A stretch of DNA of 37,692 bases from Rhizophagus sp. LPA8_4_AMF (taxonomy: Eukaryota; Glomeromycota; Glomeromycetes; Glomerales; Glomeraceae), in NCBI GenBank assembly GCA_021464525.1, contig JADRCO010000328.1, forward strand, positions 1 through 37,692. The letters are read 5' to 3'. Within the stretch, counting starts at the first letter, position 1. Every line of letters begins with the position of its first letter. The notes beneath the pieces are model-generated. The model was not told the origin of the DNA. It ran no database searches and saw nothing but the letters and a program-made list of their open reading frames with translations. This document shows positions 21,799 through 33,377 of the stretch, piece by piece. Both the position numbers and the translations under genes were made by a program.

Positions 21799-24135
21799 AT
21801 TTACAATGAACAAGATTGAATATAATAAATAGTGTAATAATTAATAAGTTATTTATAACAATAGATTTTATCCGTTCCCGACAACTTATTCATCCACAAG
21901 AAATGAATTTACCCTTTTATATGTTGCTCGTGATCCTTTAGAAAATAGTTATAAATTAATTAAATTAACGTAGAAACATCAATTCTTCCGCCAAAATTGT
22001 AAAGCGTAATTTTATTTATTGTACTATATGATGATTCTTTATTACAATTAAATTTTCTTAAGATATATCTGAAGTCAATAAATTTAGAATATAATTATGA
22101 AATTTTCAGTATTATATATTAAATAACCTTTGTTCTAATTCATAAAACCAGAATGAAAAGAAACAAAATATGAGTCAAATTGTTAAATTAAATAATTAAA
22201 AACTATTAATTTAAATTTTTGATGATTTTTGGAAACTGAATACAACAGTTTTGTAACATGTTGCAATTTTATTATATAACTAGCGCTTGAGTCAGATTTT
22301 GGGCCCAAAAACAGTTATCGCGATCCTGCCTTATCCAAAACAAAACCACACAATCATTCGTAGTACTTTCGTAGTCCATAAATCATTATGAATTTGATTT
22401 ATTATCGGTGTAAATTATACTTTAACTCTTGATTAAAATTTATTTGTATTAATATTTAATTTAGAATATTTAATTAAGGTAAATGAATATTTATATATAG
22501 AATAGTCATTAAGTCGTATAAAACTTCATACTTCATATATTAATAGAAAATCACGTCCATTTGTACTATTATAAGTTATTTAAAATATATAAGTTTCTAC
22601 ATTCATTTATTTATTTATATCATAGTTTTTTATATATCTTAGTGGTGTAGAATCGAATAAGTGAAAATATTGGATTATTAGTATTTGGAGTTTCTACCAT
22701 AAATAAAATATTATAAGATGTAATTACTAATTATAATAATAACCTGAACGTTAAGGAATGAAGAATTCAGTATAATTAAAATTTAAGAAATTTTAAATTT
22801 CTCGCCAAATTTATTTAAATTCGATTTGTTATTAATCGATTAACCGAATTAACCACTAAAAAGTCCGAGACCTGACACAATACTTTTTTTTAGAAAAATT
22901 AAACACTAGTAAAATAATAAGCTTTGTTTAATTATTCACCTTCAGAAACCGATCGAGCTGTCCGATACAATTTTACCCAATACGGAAAATTTGCGATTGT
23001 GTATACAAAATTTATTTATTTATTTAATATTAAACTGTAAAACAAAGAAAAAAATACAGTACAACTGAGAAAAAGAATTTCTATACTAAAAAAAATAGAG
23101 ATATACTATTAAACACGCAGTCTATATATCTCATAGTGGAACAGCCTAATAAAACAAAGTTACACAGATACTTCGGATATTTAAACGGTTTAAACTTACA
23201 TAATTTTAATACTTGTAAGTTAATTTATTTATATTTTTACTTTATAACATCTATATCCTTTTCCAAAGTATGAACATATTAACATATTTTTGTAAAAAAA
23301 AAATTTGTTCTAACCATTTGGGTTCATTATATTATACATACATAATCTACTAATTTGATCATGCTTTTCTAGGCATTTTAGAAAATCAACAAAAGAAATG
23401 AAAATTAGTTAAATAAATTTTACTGCACCGCAATTTTATAATATTTGAGCTCAACTGAGTTCTAATGGTATATTTTATTTATTACGCGATAAATAAGTTT
23501 AATTACTTTTATGTATAATAAATATATCAAATAGTATGAAAATCTAAAATAACCAAAAACAAACTACCAGGCAAACAAAATAAACGTTTAAATTGCAATT
23601 AAACGTTCAAGTTATAAAAATAAACATTTAATGTACGCCTAAGCAAACGTTTATCGTCATTTTAAAAATGGTGTACGCATGAAAAAATAAAGGAACTGAA
23701 ACCCGGACAAAACTCAGACAAAAACGGACAAAATCAGATGAAAACCGGACGAATATTGATATTCGAATATACAATCACAAATAAAGAACCCACACTATTT
23801 TGAAAATGGCGATAAATTAACGCATTTTTGTCTGTTCCAGAACGTCAATATTCTGGTTCAAGTTTAAAAATGTTTAATTATACCATAATTAAACCACATT
23901 GCATAAATTCAAGCAGTTTGGTCAAATAGGACAATTAAAGAATCATTTTGAGAAAGTGAAGAAACAAAAATGCTGTTACTTTTATATTATTTTTGTGATC
24001 GTCCCCATAAAAGCTAATAATAAATTAAAAATGGATTTTATTTATTTTATTTTATTACTAATAATATAAATGGGTAAAATAATTCTTTGACAGACCAATA
24101 ACTGGTATGGTCAGCAGTTAATGACCATGCGCTTA
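21799..24135. other. AT-rich intergenic region, no gene seen
   Basis: No convincing ORF on either strand. Visible landmarks are a perfect palindrome TTTTGGGCCCAAAA near 22297-22310, a group of AAACGTTTA/ACGTTCA words at 23582-23655, and CGGACAAAA-like words repeated several times at 23703-23751. These may be remnants of old transposon ends. The 3' end of kinase copy D, transcribed leftwards, should terminate here. Confidence 0.5.
24051..24056 (-). terminator. possible polyadenylation signal of kinase copy D
   Basis: On the minus strand AATAAA occurs about 80 bp downstream of the stop codon at 24136, followed by further AATAAA-like words. Such words are common by chance in DNA this AT-rich, so the assignment rests on position. 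Confidence 0.35.
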
Positions 24136-26419
24136 TTATTTCCTTTTTCTTTTTGAACGTTTTTTCAAATTATCATGAACATTTGGATCTCCTTGTTCAG
24201 CAGATCTTTTATACCAATACATTGCTTGCCCTATATTCTTAGCAACTCCTCCTCCACATTCATACATTAAAGCAAGATTATATTGTGCTATACTATCTCC
24301 TAAATTAGCTGCCTTTTGATATAATTCAAATGCCCTTTTCTTATTCTTTCTGATTCCAATTCCATTTCCATAACAATATCCTAAATTATTTATTCCAGCT
24401 GGAAGTTCTAATTTTGTCGCCTTTTGATATAATTCAAATGCCTTTCTCTTATCAATCTCGGTTCCAATTCCACTTTCATAACAATTTCCCAAATTGTTTA
24501 TTCCAGTTGCATTTCCTAAATCTGATGCCTTTTGATATAATTCAAATGCCTTTTTCTTATCAATATCAATTCCAATCCCACTAAAATAACAATATCCTAA
24601 ATAGTTTATTCCATATGCATACCCTAAATCTGCTGCCGTTTGGTATAATTCAAATGCTTTTCTATTATCAATATCAGCTCCAATTCCATTTTCATAACAA
24701 TTTCCCAAATTATACATTCCATCAACATTTCCTGAATATGCTGCACTTTTATATAATTCAAATGCTTTCTTATCATCAATATCAGTTCCAATTCCTTTTT
24801 CATAGCAATATCCCAAATTGTTTATTCCAGTTGAATCTTCTAAATCTGCTGCTTTTTGATACAATTCAAATGCTTTTCTCTTATCAATATCAGTTCCAAT
24901 TCCATCTTCATAACAATATCCTAAACTATTTATTCCATCTGTATTTCCTAAATTTGCTGCCTTTTGATATAATTCAAATGCTTCTTTTTCATCAGCACTT
25001 ATCCCAATTCCGAAATATTTAAAATTTCCAAATAAAACAATAGAATTTGGATTATTTTGATCATTTAATAACCAATTATAAATTTCTTGTAAAGTCACGT
25101 TATGATTTTTGAGATAATTAAGGATTTCTTGTTTTTCTACCTCATCTCCTGTCTTATTAGGGAGATTAATTATCTCATCAACAAATTTACTAAAATTATT
25201 ATTAATTTGGCTATTACTATTTAATACTTTTAACTTTGCAACTACTTGACTAATAGTCGGACGATTATCTGGTTCTCCATTCCAACAATCTAAAAAAAAA
25301 AATGATTTTCATCTGAATAAAATAACGATAAATTTAGTAGCATTCGATAATAACACATACCAGTATAAAGATTAACATAAGCAGTAGGTGTGTCGGGAAC
25401 AGGGGTTTCTCTAAGGCCTTGTGGAATTTGTACAATTAGACCATAAGATGGCATTCCTTCAAAAGGCGGAAACCCACTTGTTATCTCCCACAGAAGTACA
25501 CCAATACTATAAACATCACTTTTTTTATCTAAAGAATATGGTTGTATACTAAATTTTTTTGGATCAATATATGGAACTACGCCAAGTAAATCTGATCGCG
25601 TCCTATATGATTCATCAATCCTTTTTGACAGTCCAAAATCAGCCAACTTGATGATATTTTGATGGACTAATATGTTTTTAGAGTGCTATTTAATATTAAA
25701 TATATCAAATAAATGAATTAATATATAAATTCAATACAATATAAATTAGTAAATATAAATGAATTACCAGATCACGATGAACGATTCCTTCATCATGAAG
25801 GCATAATACAGCATGAGCTAACTGAAGTGCTAGACTAAATTTATCGCTCCAATTAAGATTATCAAAACGTCTCTTCAAATATTCATGGAGAGTACCATTA
25901 TTAGCATACTCCATTACTAACCAATACTTCTTAAAATTATCATTTTGATTTTCTATTAAAAAAAAAATCATTTAACATTAATTCAAATTTTACACAGTGA
26001 TATTACACAAATATAATATTTATCATACGTGTTGTAAGGCCAAAAAAACGAATAATATTCTCATGGAAATCTACTTCACGCTGAAGTTTAAGCTAAACCA
26101 TGAATACAATTTTAAATTAGAATTGCAATAAATGAAATGATATATCATATTACTTTATTATCATTACCTCATTAACGATTTCTTTAATTGTAACATTGTT
26201 TAAATTAAAAAACGATTTTAACGCTATATAACTATGAGAATTTTTCCATTTCGCACGGTAGACTGTTCCAAAGCTCCCGGATCCAATTTCTTCAATATTG
26301 TTAAAATAGTTGTATTCATAATATTTAATATGTTTTTTACCAATAGCTTCTTCAATCCAATTAATACACTCATTATATGAATCCCCAGTAACTGTTATAG
26401 GTAGAGTAAATCCGGACAT
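24136..26419 (-). CDS. protein kinase with eight Sel1 repeats (copy D), intact
   Basis: Five exons join to 1980 nt, encoding 659 residues: 26419-26168, 26092-26029, 25952-25768, 25685-25361 and 25289-24136, all GT-AG. The kinase domain (about residues 39-290, tyrosine-kinase-like group) has its glycine loop GSGSFGTV at 46-53, Lys68, HRDL at 164-167 (catalytic Asp166), Asn171 and DFG at 183-185. All are present, so it should be active. CWNGEPDNRP near 277-286 closes the domain. Sel1 repeats of 36 residues (core [28 protein letters not shown]) fill about 357-645. The tail KKRSKRKRK could be a nuclear signal. The ATG is at the same place in copy A. Known role of the parts: phosphorylation plus a protein-binding solenoid. 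Substrate and pathway are unknown. No signal peptide or membrane segment is seen, so it is probably cytosolic or nuclear. Confidence 0.9.
24180..25040 (-). repeat. Sel1-coding 108-bp repeats of copy D
   Basis: Eight units of 36 codons. The last (QYNLALMYECGGGVAKNIGQAMYWYKRSAEQGD) is a diverged canonical Sel1 capping unit. Units here differ more from each other than those of copy B, so this array appears older or less homogenised. An antisense frame stays open through it only because the period is a multiple of three. Confidence 0.8.
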
Positions 26420-26589
26420 ATTTAAATTACAGAAGTTTGAAACTTAAGATTTATTGACTATAATATTTATGGTAGAGGTTTATGTCACCTGTTTACACTA
26501 CATCAAATCATTAATTAGTACATTGTAACACCGAATATTCATTTTCTTCACGGTTACACAGAGATAGCGGTAAACCTTCTAAAAATCTA

Positions 26590-27201
26590 AGAACCGGATA
26601 AATAATTTACCGGAATTATTCTGGTTAGCAAGTGAATTTCTGCCAACCAAAATCAGAATCAGATTTTATTAATTTGACATGTACAGTAAGAAAATCACGT
26701 GATTTATTACTCTGGCACATTGAAGTTTTAAAAGCGTTAGGTTATTTAAAGTCTAAAGATTAAAAACTCATGAATTTCAAACCGTTAAAGTTGAAATGAA
26801 ATTATTGAAGGATTACAACAATGATTTCGCAGTCAAAGAAATGTTGTTTCGTCGGATTGAATATAAAATATAAATGGGACCCCGTACAGTATATGTTTAG
26901 AAGTGGCAAGAATATAAATTTTTGGAAAAAAAAAGAAGAGAATAAAACAAATCTTTTAAACAAGACTATAGAAGGTAAAAAAAGTAAGATTTAATGGGAA
27001 AATGGTATTTTTGGCGACTTTTACAAATCAAGAAAGAATGGAAGAAGCGATAACGAACTCCGTAGAACAAGAAGGGATTGAAAAAGTTTGGACAGTTCAT
27101 ACGAATCCAAAAGATAATAAGAGATTTGAATTAAATACTAACCAAGCTTCGGATGGTTCCATAAACGTTTTGGATCAGCAATTAAAGATTGATATCAAGT
27201 A
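26590..27201 (+). pseudogene. decayed gene of unknown function, copy 2
   Basis: This matches 9480-10190 nearly word for word. Readable pieces are LLKDYNNDFAVKEM (about 26800-26840) and, uninterrupted from about 27005, a 66-residue frame ending at 27199 (FTNQERMEEAITNSVEQEG, WTVHTNPKDNKRFELN, QASDGSINVLDQQL). In copy 1 the frame continues with SKEWEEAVNRD..., which is absent here, so homology ends at about 27205. It is divergent to kinase copy D and shares its upstream region. Family not recognised. Confidence 0.5.
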
Positions 27202-27204
27202 AAT

Positions 27205-28830
27205 CATTGTTATCAGTTATAATATTTCAAATTTAAAAACTTATTTCTGAAACCAGAAATGCAAGTAGTATGATACGTAGAATTCTGATAAAATTAACGT
27301 AAGCATGCAAATAAAAGGGTTTTACGTTTTTTTCATGCCAACTATAGTCATTTAATTTGAGCACTAGACTTTTGCCGGCTAGTTTGTATTACCGAATTAT
27401 GATAGTATACTGTATACGTCAAATTTTTTTCTTTGCTTTCTGTTTCTATTCGACGGAATTTAAATTAGATATTCGAATTTGCAAAGTTTTACTCTAATGT
27501 TCCAGTTTCTGTCTTTTTAGATTTTTTATCCGAATATATAATTGGACAAACCTAACTATATACCGTCCTACAGAGTACAGACTACAGTACTTAGTAATCG
27601 ATTCGAACATACCCGCTTTTCGGATATAAAATTATCTTATCTAATTTTAAAATAATCCCTTTTACCCTTTTATATCTAATCTAAGCTTCCCTATTTGATA
27701 CTATTTTTGTATTTTTGCTATTTGATTTTTTTTTTTTTTTTTGTATTTTCTATATATTTTTTATATATCTTTCAAAATAATAAAAATAATGCCAATTTAT
27801 AATTAAGCTAAGATAAACTCTATGTTGTATAAAACTATTTGTTTTAGCTAAATAAAATTTGTGTTAAACTATATACAAAGAATTACTAATACTTTTGAAA
27901 TTTGAGTCTGTTACTTACCTACCTTTTCCTTAAAACATTTATTATTATCATTTATGACTTTTTCGTTTTTGAATTCTAGATATGAACTTATCTTTTAATT
28001 TATTAAATTCTTCTACTAAATTTTCTTCCCACTTCTATCTACATTTTCGTTGTTCCAATCATTAACGTCTTTACATCTTTATTTTCTTCAACACATTTTC
28101 TTCGTTCGTATTTGATTTCATTTTTTGAAAATCTTTACTTCGTTGACATACATGCTTCGCTCCACCGTTAAAGAAGGATGGCTTTTTTGGTAATTGGCTT
28201 GCTTTTTTCGAATCCAACGAAAATCGATTTGATTACCTATACACCTTCGATGCCTTCATCGAACCAGGATACCATCAAAATGTATAACCTGAATTTTTAA
28301 CTTGTTTCATACGATTCCTAGATTACCTTTATAGTAAGTTCTGCACTATGCTCAAATCTAACGCTCTTGTATTTATGTTGATTATTAATTTATTTTTATT
28401 TGTTTTCCTAAATATTATATTTCATCTAGCAGTCTTGCATGAATGTCGTGAAATAAAACGTTTGCCGCGTATACTTTAGTATCAAGTTGCTGATCATTAA
28501 TGGAAACTTCGACAATCTTGTGTTAACCATATTTAGTTAGTAATCCACTAACAATCCTACTACTTTTGTTGATTTCCTTATTTTCTCCGTCATTCTTCTG
28601 TAAAATGATTTATCCTTCTGTTTAAGCCCCCGTTTCCTCTTCTAAAGAATGAACGAATGCCCTTTGTTCTTTTGCTGCTTCTTACGAAGCCAGTTGCGAA
28701 GGTCCAAATTTCGTTCTCCCATAGACGAAATATCTTTGATATATGTTATATTCTATTTCTGCACAACTATTTTTAAAAGTTCTACTGTCTCTGTATCTAA
28801 TTAGCATTTTGACCTATATTTCTAAAAAGT
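27205..28830. other. AT-rich region specific to the second block
   Basis: This has no counterpart between the matching parts of the first block, so it is an insertion here or a deletion there. It includes an 18-20 base T-run near 27727. The right half (28130-28800) is GC-richer. On the minus strand it reads short coding-like pieces such as INDQQLDTKVYAANVLFHDIHARLLDEI (about 28420-28505, broken outside) and RNLDLRNWLRKKQQKNKGHSF (about 28655-28720). This suggests a decayed minus-strand gene that I do not recognise. Confidence 0.4.
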
Positions 28831-29424
28831 TTAGGTGATTTTATTAGTTTTATCGGAAACTTTACCTATTTTATTCTTAAAAACCGGTGTCAGTAAACTT
28901 CCAATATTTCGAAAAAAAAAAAATTGTTTATAAAAAGGCTCATTTCGTCATAAAATACATTGCTGAACTTTTTCCGCGTTTAGTATGCCTCTATTTTTAA
29001 TTCTTTTTTATGTTCTTATTAATTGCCAATTCGTCTAAATTCAGAACTATCGCGAAATTTGCTTGACGATTACACAATGTAAACTTCCTTTTTACCATAA
29101 CAAATGTGCAACTTTTTTGCTTATTCTATTTTATAATTTTCTCTCTGTTATGAATTTTATGACATACAAATGTTTTAATAATTTAGTGTTTAAAAAAACG
29201 CAAGATAAAGACATCACATCTGATGTAATAAATGACGTTCGTACAATGTAAACTTTTTTTTTTACAAAGAAAACATAGTTTATTCTTTTTCTTTAGGTTT
29301 TTTTTACAGTAAATGATATTATTTATACAAAATATAATTAAGTTAAATAATGATGCTTTGTAAATTTTTAGATAGCTTTCAAATATATACTCTTCATATA
29401 ATGAGGCGATAGGAGACTCTTTCT
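28830..29424 (+). repeat. conserved element with splice-like signals, copy 2
   Basis: Close copy of 11060-11640. Donor-like ACACAAT|GTAAAC falls at 29078 and GTACAAT|GTAAAC at 29248. The AG before TGTTTAAAAAAACGCAAG is near 29187. The mini-exon is about 13 bp longer than in copy 1 (extra ATGTAATAAATGA-type sequence near 29222). Similarity ends sharply after AGGAGACTCTTTCT at about 29424, the same word that ends copy 1. It lies about 2.4 kb upstream of the intact kinase start. Confidence 0.5.
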
Positions 29425-30813
29425 GCCGATCACTCGTCCAAAATCTCTGCTAGAAAAAAACGTGACCCGTCTAAGAACGGCACTGTATAATTTCAGCGTT
29501 ATTAGACATTTTTGTATACTACGGAAATTAATTTTAACATAAAAATAAAGGAAAAAATATTTATAAAAAAATATGATATTACAAAACAAATAGTTGTAAC
29601 TGTCAGAGTTCAGTCTGTTTAATTCAGCCAGATTTTTAACCTACAATGGACTAGTAATATCTAATTTAATAATATTCCGTTTTATAATGGAAAAACTTTA
29701 GGAAAATTTTTATTCCGAAATAAAAACTGCAGGAGACTTTACTGAATCTAAATAACCGGTAACTGTGTAAATATAGGAGTTAAGTTTGATCACTCATTCA
29801 CTCTGTTGCGTCGGAAGAATACACATAAAAAGCAAAGTTTTTTTAACTGTAGTTGTTTATATTTAGAAACTAATATTAAAAACAACCAATATTGAGAAGC
29901 AAAAAAAATTAATTTGGTATTAGCGACTTCAAAATAATGCTTATCCTTATCATATAAATATTTTCCGTTGAAATTGCCAAATATAATTTTCAATTAATTA
30001 AAATGTGATTTATTTTTGATTATTTATTATCCACGTTAAGAAATAGCAAATTGTACTAATTTTGGTAAAACTACAGTATTAACCTATAGTATGTTATAAT
30101 TTTAAAATATTAACAATTAATATTACTATTTCATTTAAAATATCAGGAATAAATTTTGTCAACTATTATAAAGAAGTCGAAAGTTTAATATTGAAAGTTT
30201 AGAATTATATATTGTCATATATTTTTTCAATAAGCACAATATATTATTCAACACATACAACTTAAAACGCGCGTATGCATTATAATTTTATTTAAGTGTC
30301 TATTTTTTTGGTTCATTTAAACATATATATTTATTAATCAAGATTTATTTCAGTCACTAGTAAGTCTAGTTAGTACATTCAAACAAACTTAGCGGTACAA
30401 ATTAATTTAATGGCTCTAAAACGAGTGCTAACGATCTTTTTTTTTTAATTGCTTGCAGGTTTTTAGATTTAAAATCATATTAAAGCTTTATAAGACATAT
30501 GACAATCTCCAATTTCCTTAGAAAATCACATTATTCTGTAGAAATCCAAATAATCACGTGATTATTGCCGATTCGAGTGCTTTTTTTAGAAATCTATTTT
30601 TGTAAACTAGTACACATAGTATAAAACCACGCATTATATTTGGGGATTTTGCCACTGCCGTTAACAGTTAAGTTCAAATAAATTTGATATTATTATGGAA
30701 AAATTAAATTAGGGGGCATCTTACATTTATTGCTTCACGAATAATTTTATTATTCAGGAGAACGAAAGCTATGCATAAAATCCGAATAGAACAAATAAAT
30801 TGTCATGCATCAC

Positions 30814-30815
<2 letters not shown>

Positions 30816-30844
<29 letters not shown>
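30816..30844. repeat. 29-base A-run
   Basis: Pure A-run preceded by GCATCACGC and followed by TTAGGGCCTG. It could be a retroposed poly-A tail or replication slippage. No retroelement ORF is recognised upstream and no target duplication was found. Homopolymer length is unreliable in most sequencing methods. Confidence 0.7.
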
Positions 30845-30846
<2 letters not shown>

Positions 30847-31647
30847 AGGGCCTGTAAAAAAATTATTACAGATTGAGATTCCAACTTTAAAAAAAAAATC
30901 CAAAGCACAATTCAAGCTTTACCAATTTGTTTTTTGATAATTAATCATTGTAAAATTCTCAAATATAAACTTATGAAAATAAATTAATCGTTGATAATTT
31001 TTTGAATTGTTTTCTTATTATTGTATAACTATTATGAATTTTACTATTCGGAAAGGATTGTATTATGTAAATATAATTTTACAACAAAGGAAGATGTTTA
31101 AAACGTTTATTGAACGTTTTGTATGGAACACAATATCACGTTTTATTAAGACATTTAAAAAAAGTTTATAGAAATATTATAATTCGAGAAAGAACTACAT
31201 ACAGTGCGTAATATAATATTTCTAATTAATTAAAGTGTACTGTATATAATTTTTATTCTTTAATTAAAGCACTATAAAGTTGTTGGTTTTTCATCAAAAA
31301 TAATTATGATAGAAAAAGAACAATAAAAGAAAATATGATTATTCTTAAAAAAAATCATTTTAACTTAGTAGAAGTTTTAAAATGATGAAAAAAAGGTTAT
31401 GTTAAAATAAGATAATTGACTAGTCTAAAAATGAAGACAATAATAAAATTTTGATCTGAGTTATATTATAAACTTATAAAAGATAAAATTTCTATTAACA
31501 ATTTATTTTCAAATAAAAGAAAAACTTTGCAAAAGATCTTTTTTAATAAAAAAATGTCAATTAATATGAACGTTTTTGTTTAATAGAAACTAAGTTCATA
31601 TACGAAAGTAGGAAATTTCCTTTTGATTTCTAAGTAAACTAGAAAAG

Positions 31648-31870
31648 ATGGCAATTATCTATCGTATTGATCAAAGATTAGGTGCAGAATATGTGGATGC
31701 AGTATTTAGAATGGGGCCATACCATGAGCAGAGCAAAATCTGAACATCATGTACTTTGATCAAAAGCATATGAAAAGGTGATAATTAGGACTGCACTCCG
31801 GGCATATAAATAATTAAAGAATATGAAAGATTACAAGAAGAAAATGGAAATAAACTGCAAAAATATTAAA
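31648..31870 (+). pseudogene. short coding-like remnant, unrecognised
   Basis: ATG at 31648 opens MAIIYRIDQRLGAEYVDAVF... for 31 codons to TGA at 31741. Other frames then continue with SKAYEKVIIRTALRAYK and KEYERLQEENGNKLQKY to about 31870. Composition and amino-acid make-up are more gene-like than the surroundings. It may be the 3' end of a decayed gene or exons of a gene missing its 5' part. Confidence 0.3.
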
Positions 31871-33009
31871 AATATTTCATTATTATTTAGTTTATGCTTA
31901 TTTTTATTTTTTAAAGATTAATTGTAACACCTGATATTTATTACTAATATTACCAAAAAAAATAAAGTTATATAATTCTATAACGATAATGATAGAGCCT
32001 TTTATTATAGCTCCCTCTTCTGATAAATCTATTTCTTGTTCACAAATCATAAAATCTCGCATTTTTCTCGAATGACGATCATTTATAAGCAAATTTGTGT
32101 GACCTAAATAATTACTGATGATTTAATGATAAAATTTTTATTCCTACGCAATACAAGTGAGAAAATACATTCACCATAATGTAATTTATATGCTGATGTT
32201 ATTTATTTTTACGTTTGTTATTAAAATCAAAATTCTGCAATATATTATATACTATTAGACATTTGTCTACGTTCTTTCTTGAGATTTTATTATTTAATGT
32301 AAAAATCTATATATAATTGTGTGTTCGTCATGTTTACTTAGACTTGAAAAGGAAATTTACATAGTATTTTTTGGATTTAAAATTCTTTTTTTTTTTTTTT
32401 TGTTTTTTTTGATATTTTGTTATAAGAAGTACTGCGTTAAAATTAATGCAAGATAACGATCATTTGTTAGCCCGATCAAAATTTCATTAACTGGAATTGG
32501 ATTAGCCACTTGTTGCGCTGCAAGCAGGATTAACCTATAAAATTTATACGATGTAATTTAAGTTGTTCTTGGGTTACAGCATTAACGATACTTCACATTA
32601 TATTTATAGAAAAATTGATGCATAATATACGAAAGAGGCATCTGATTAATAATTCATAATCACAAATTATGTTAGAAGAATGAAGATAACAAACAAAAAA
32701 ATTAAAAGAACAATAGAAATAAATAATAGTAATAAAAGCCTTATTTTTTTTATGTGCATTAATTAATTCTTAAAAAAAAATATTGAGCTAAAAAACTAAA
32801 ATCAAAAAAAATTGACCAAAATGATTTTTTTTTAGGGTTGAACTGAAAAAATAAAATAATTTTTTTTTCGGCATTGAACTAAAACATAAAAAATTTGGTT
32901 AAAAAAAAATTAAACTTTATTTTTTTTGCTTGAGCAGAAAATATAAAAAAAAAAAAAATGATTAAGACAAAAAATTATTCTAAAAACCAAAATACAAATA
33001 ATTAAAACA

Positions 33010-33042
33010 AAAAATAAAATAAAATAAAATAAAATAAAATAA
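33010..33042. repeat. AAAAT microsatellite
   Basis: About six uninterrupted copies of the pentanucleotide TAAAA. Simple slippage repeat, with no functional indication. Confidence 0.7.
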
Positions 33043-33377
33043 ATTTCAGAAAAAATTTCAGTCTATAAGAACCGTGATCTGCTGCGGCCGATTGCATCAT
33101 CCCAAGAGGCCAAGAGGATGGAAATTGCCAAAAATGAAATATGATTAAAAAGTCTAATTAAACTTTTTTCGTTAGCAATTATCTGTTAGCAAAAAAAGTG
33201 TCCATTATGAGAATCATGGTACAAAATTCCAATTATTTATATTATATATACAGAGAGTAATCTAAACGTGACAATTTTTTTTAGTTATATATATTGTATT
33301 TATATTGGGTTAACGTCACGAAGATAATGACTGATAAAACTCTCATAATTATTATGCATATCTATAATATCTACAAT

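Larger units (their letters stand above)
29425..33377. other. long AT-rich intergenic region
   Basis: No gene is supported. Items seen: a 29-base A-run at 30816-30844, a coding-like stretch at 31648-31870, many poly-T/poly-A runs around 32380-32960, an AAAAT microsatellite, and a small GC-rich island at 33078-33118. Short ORFs at 29368-29589, 29790-29993 and 31904-32092 on the minus strand have AT-driven composition and no recognisable motif. Confidence 0.5.

Noticed and set aside
22297..22310. TTTTGGGCCCAAAA palindrome as a functional site
   Set aside because: It is perfect but isolated. Nothing nearby supports a role, so it is mentioned only as a landmark.
31904..32092. 62-residue minus-strand ORF
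   Set aside because: Short, without a recognisable motif or clear promoter, in AT-rich DNA where such ORFs arise by chance.
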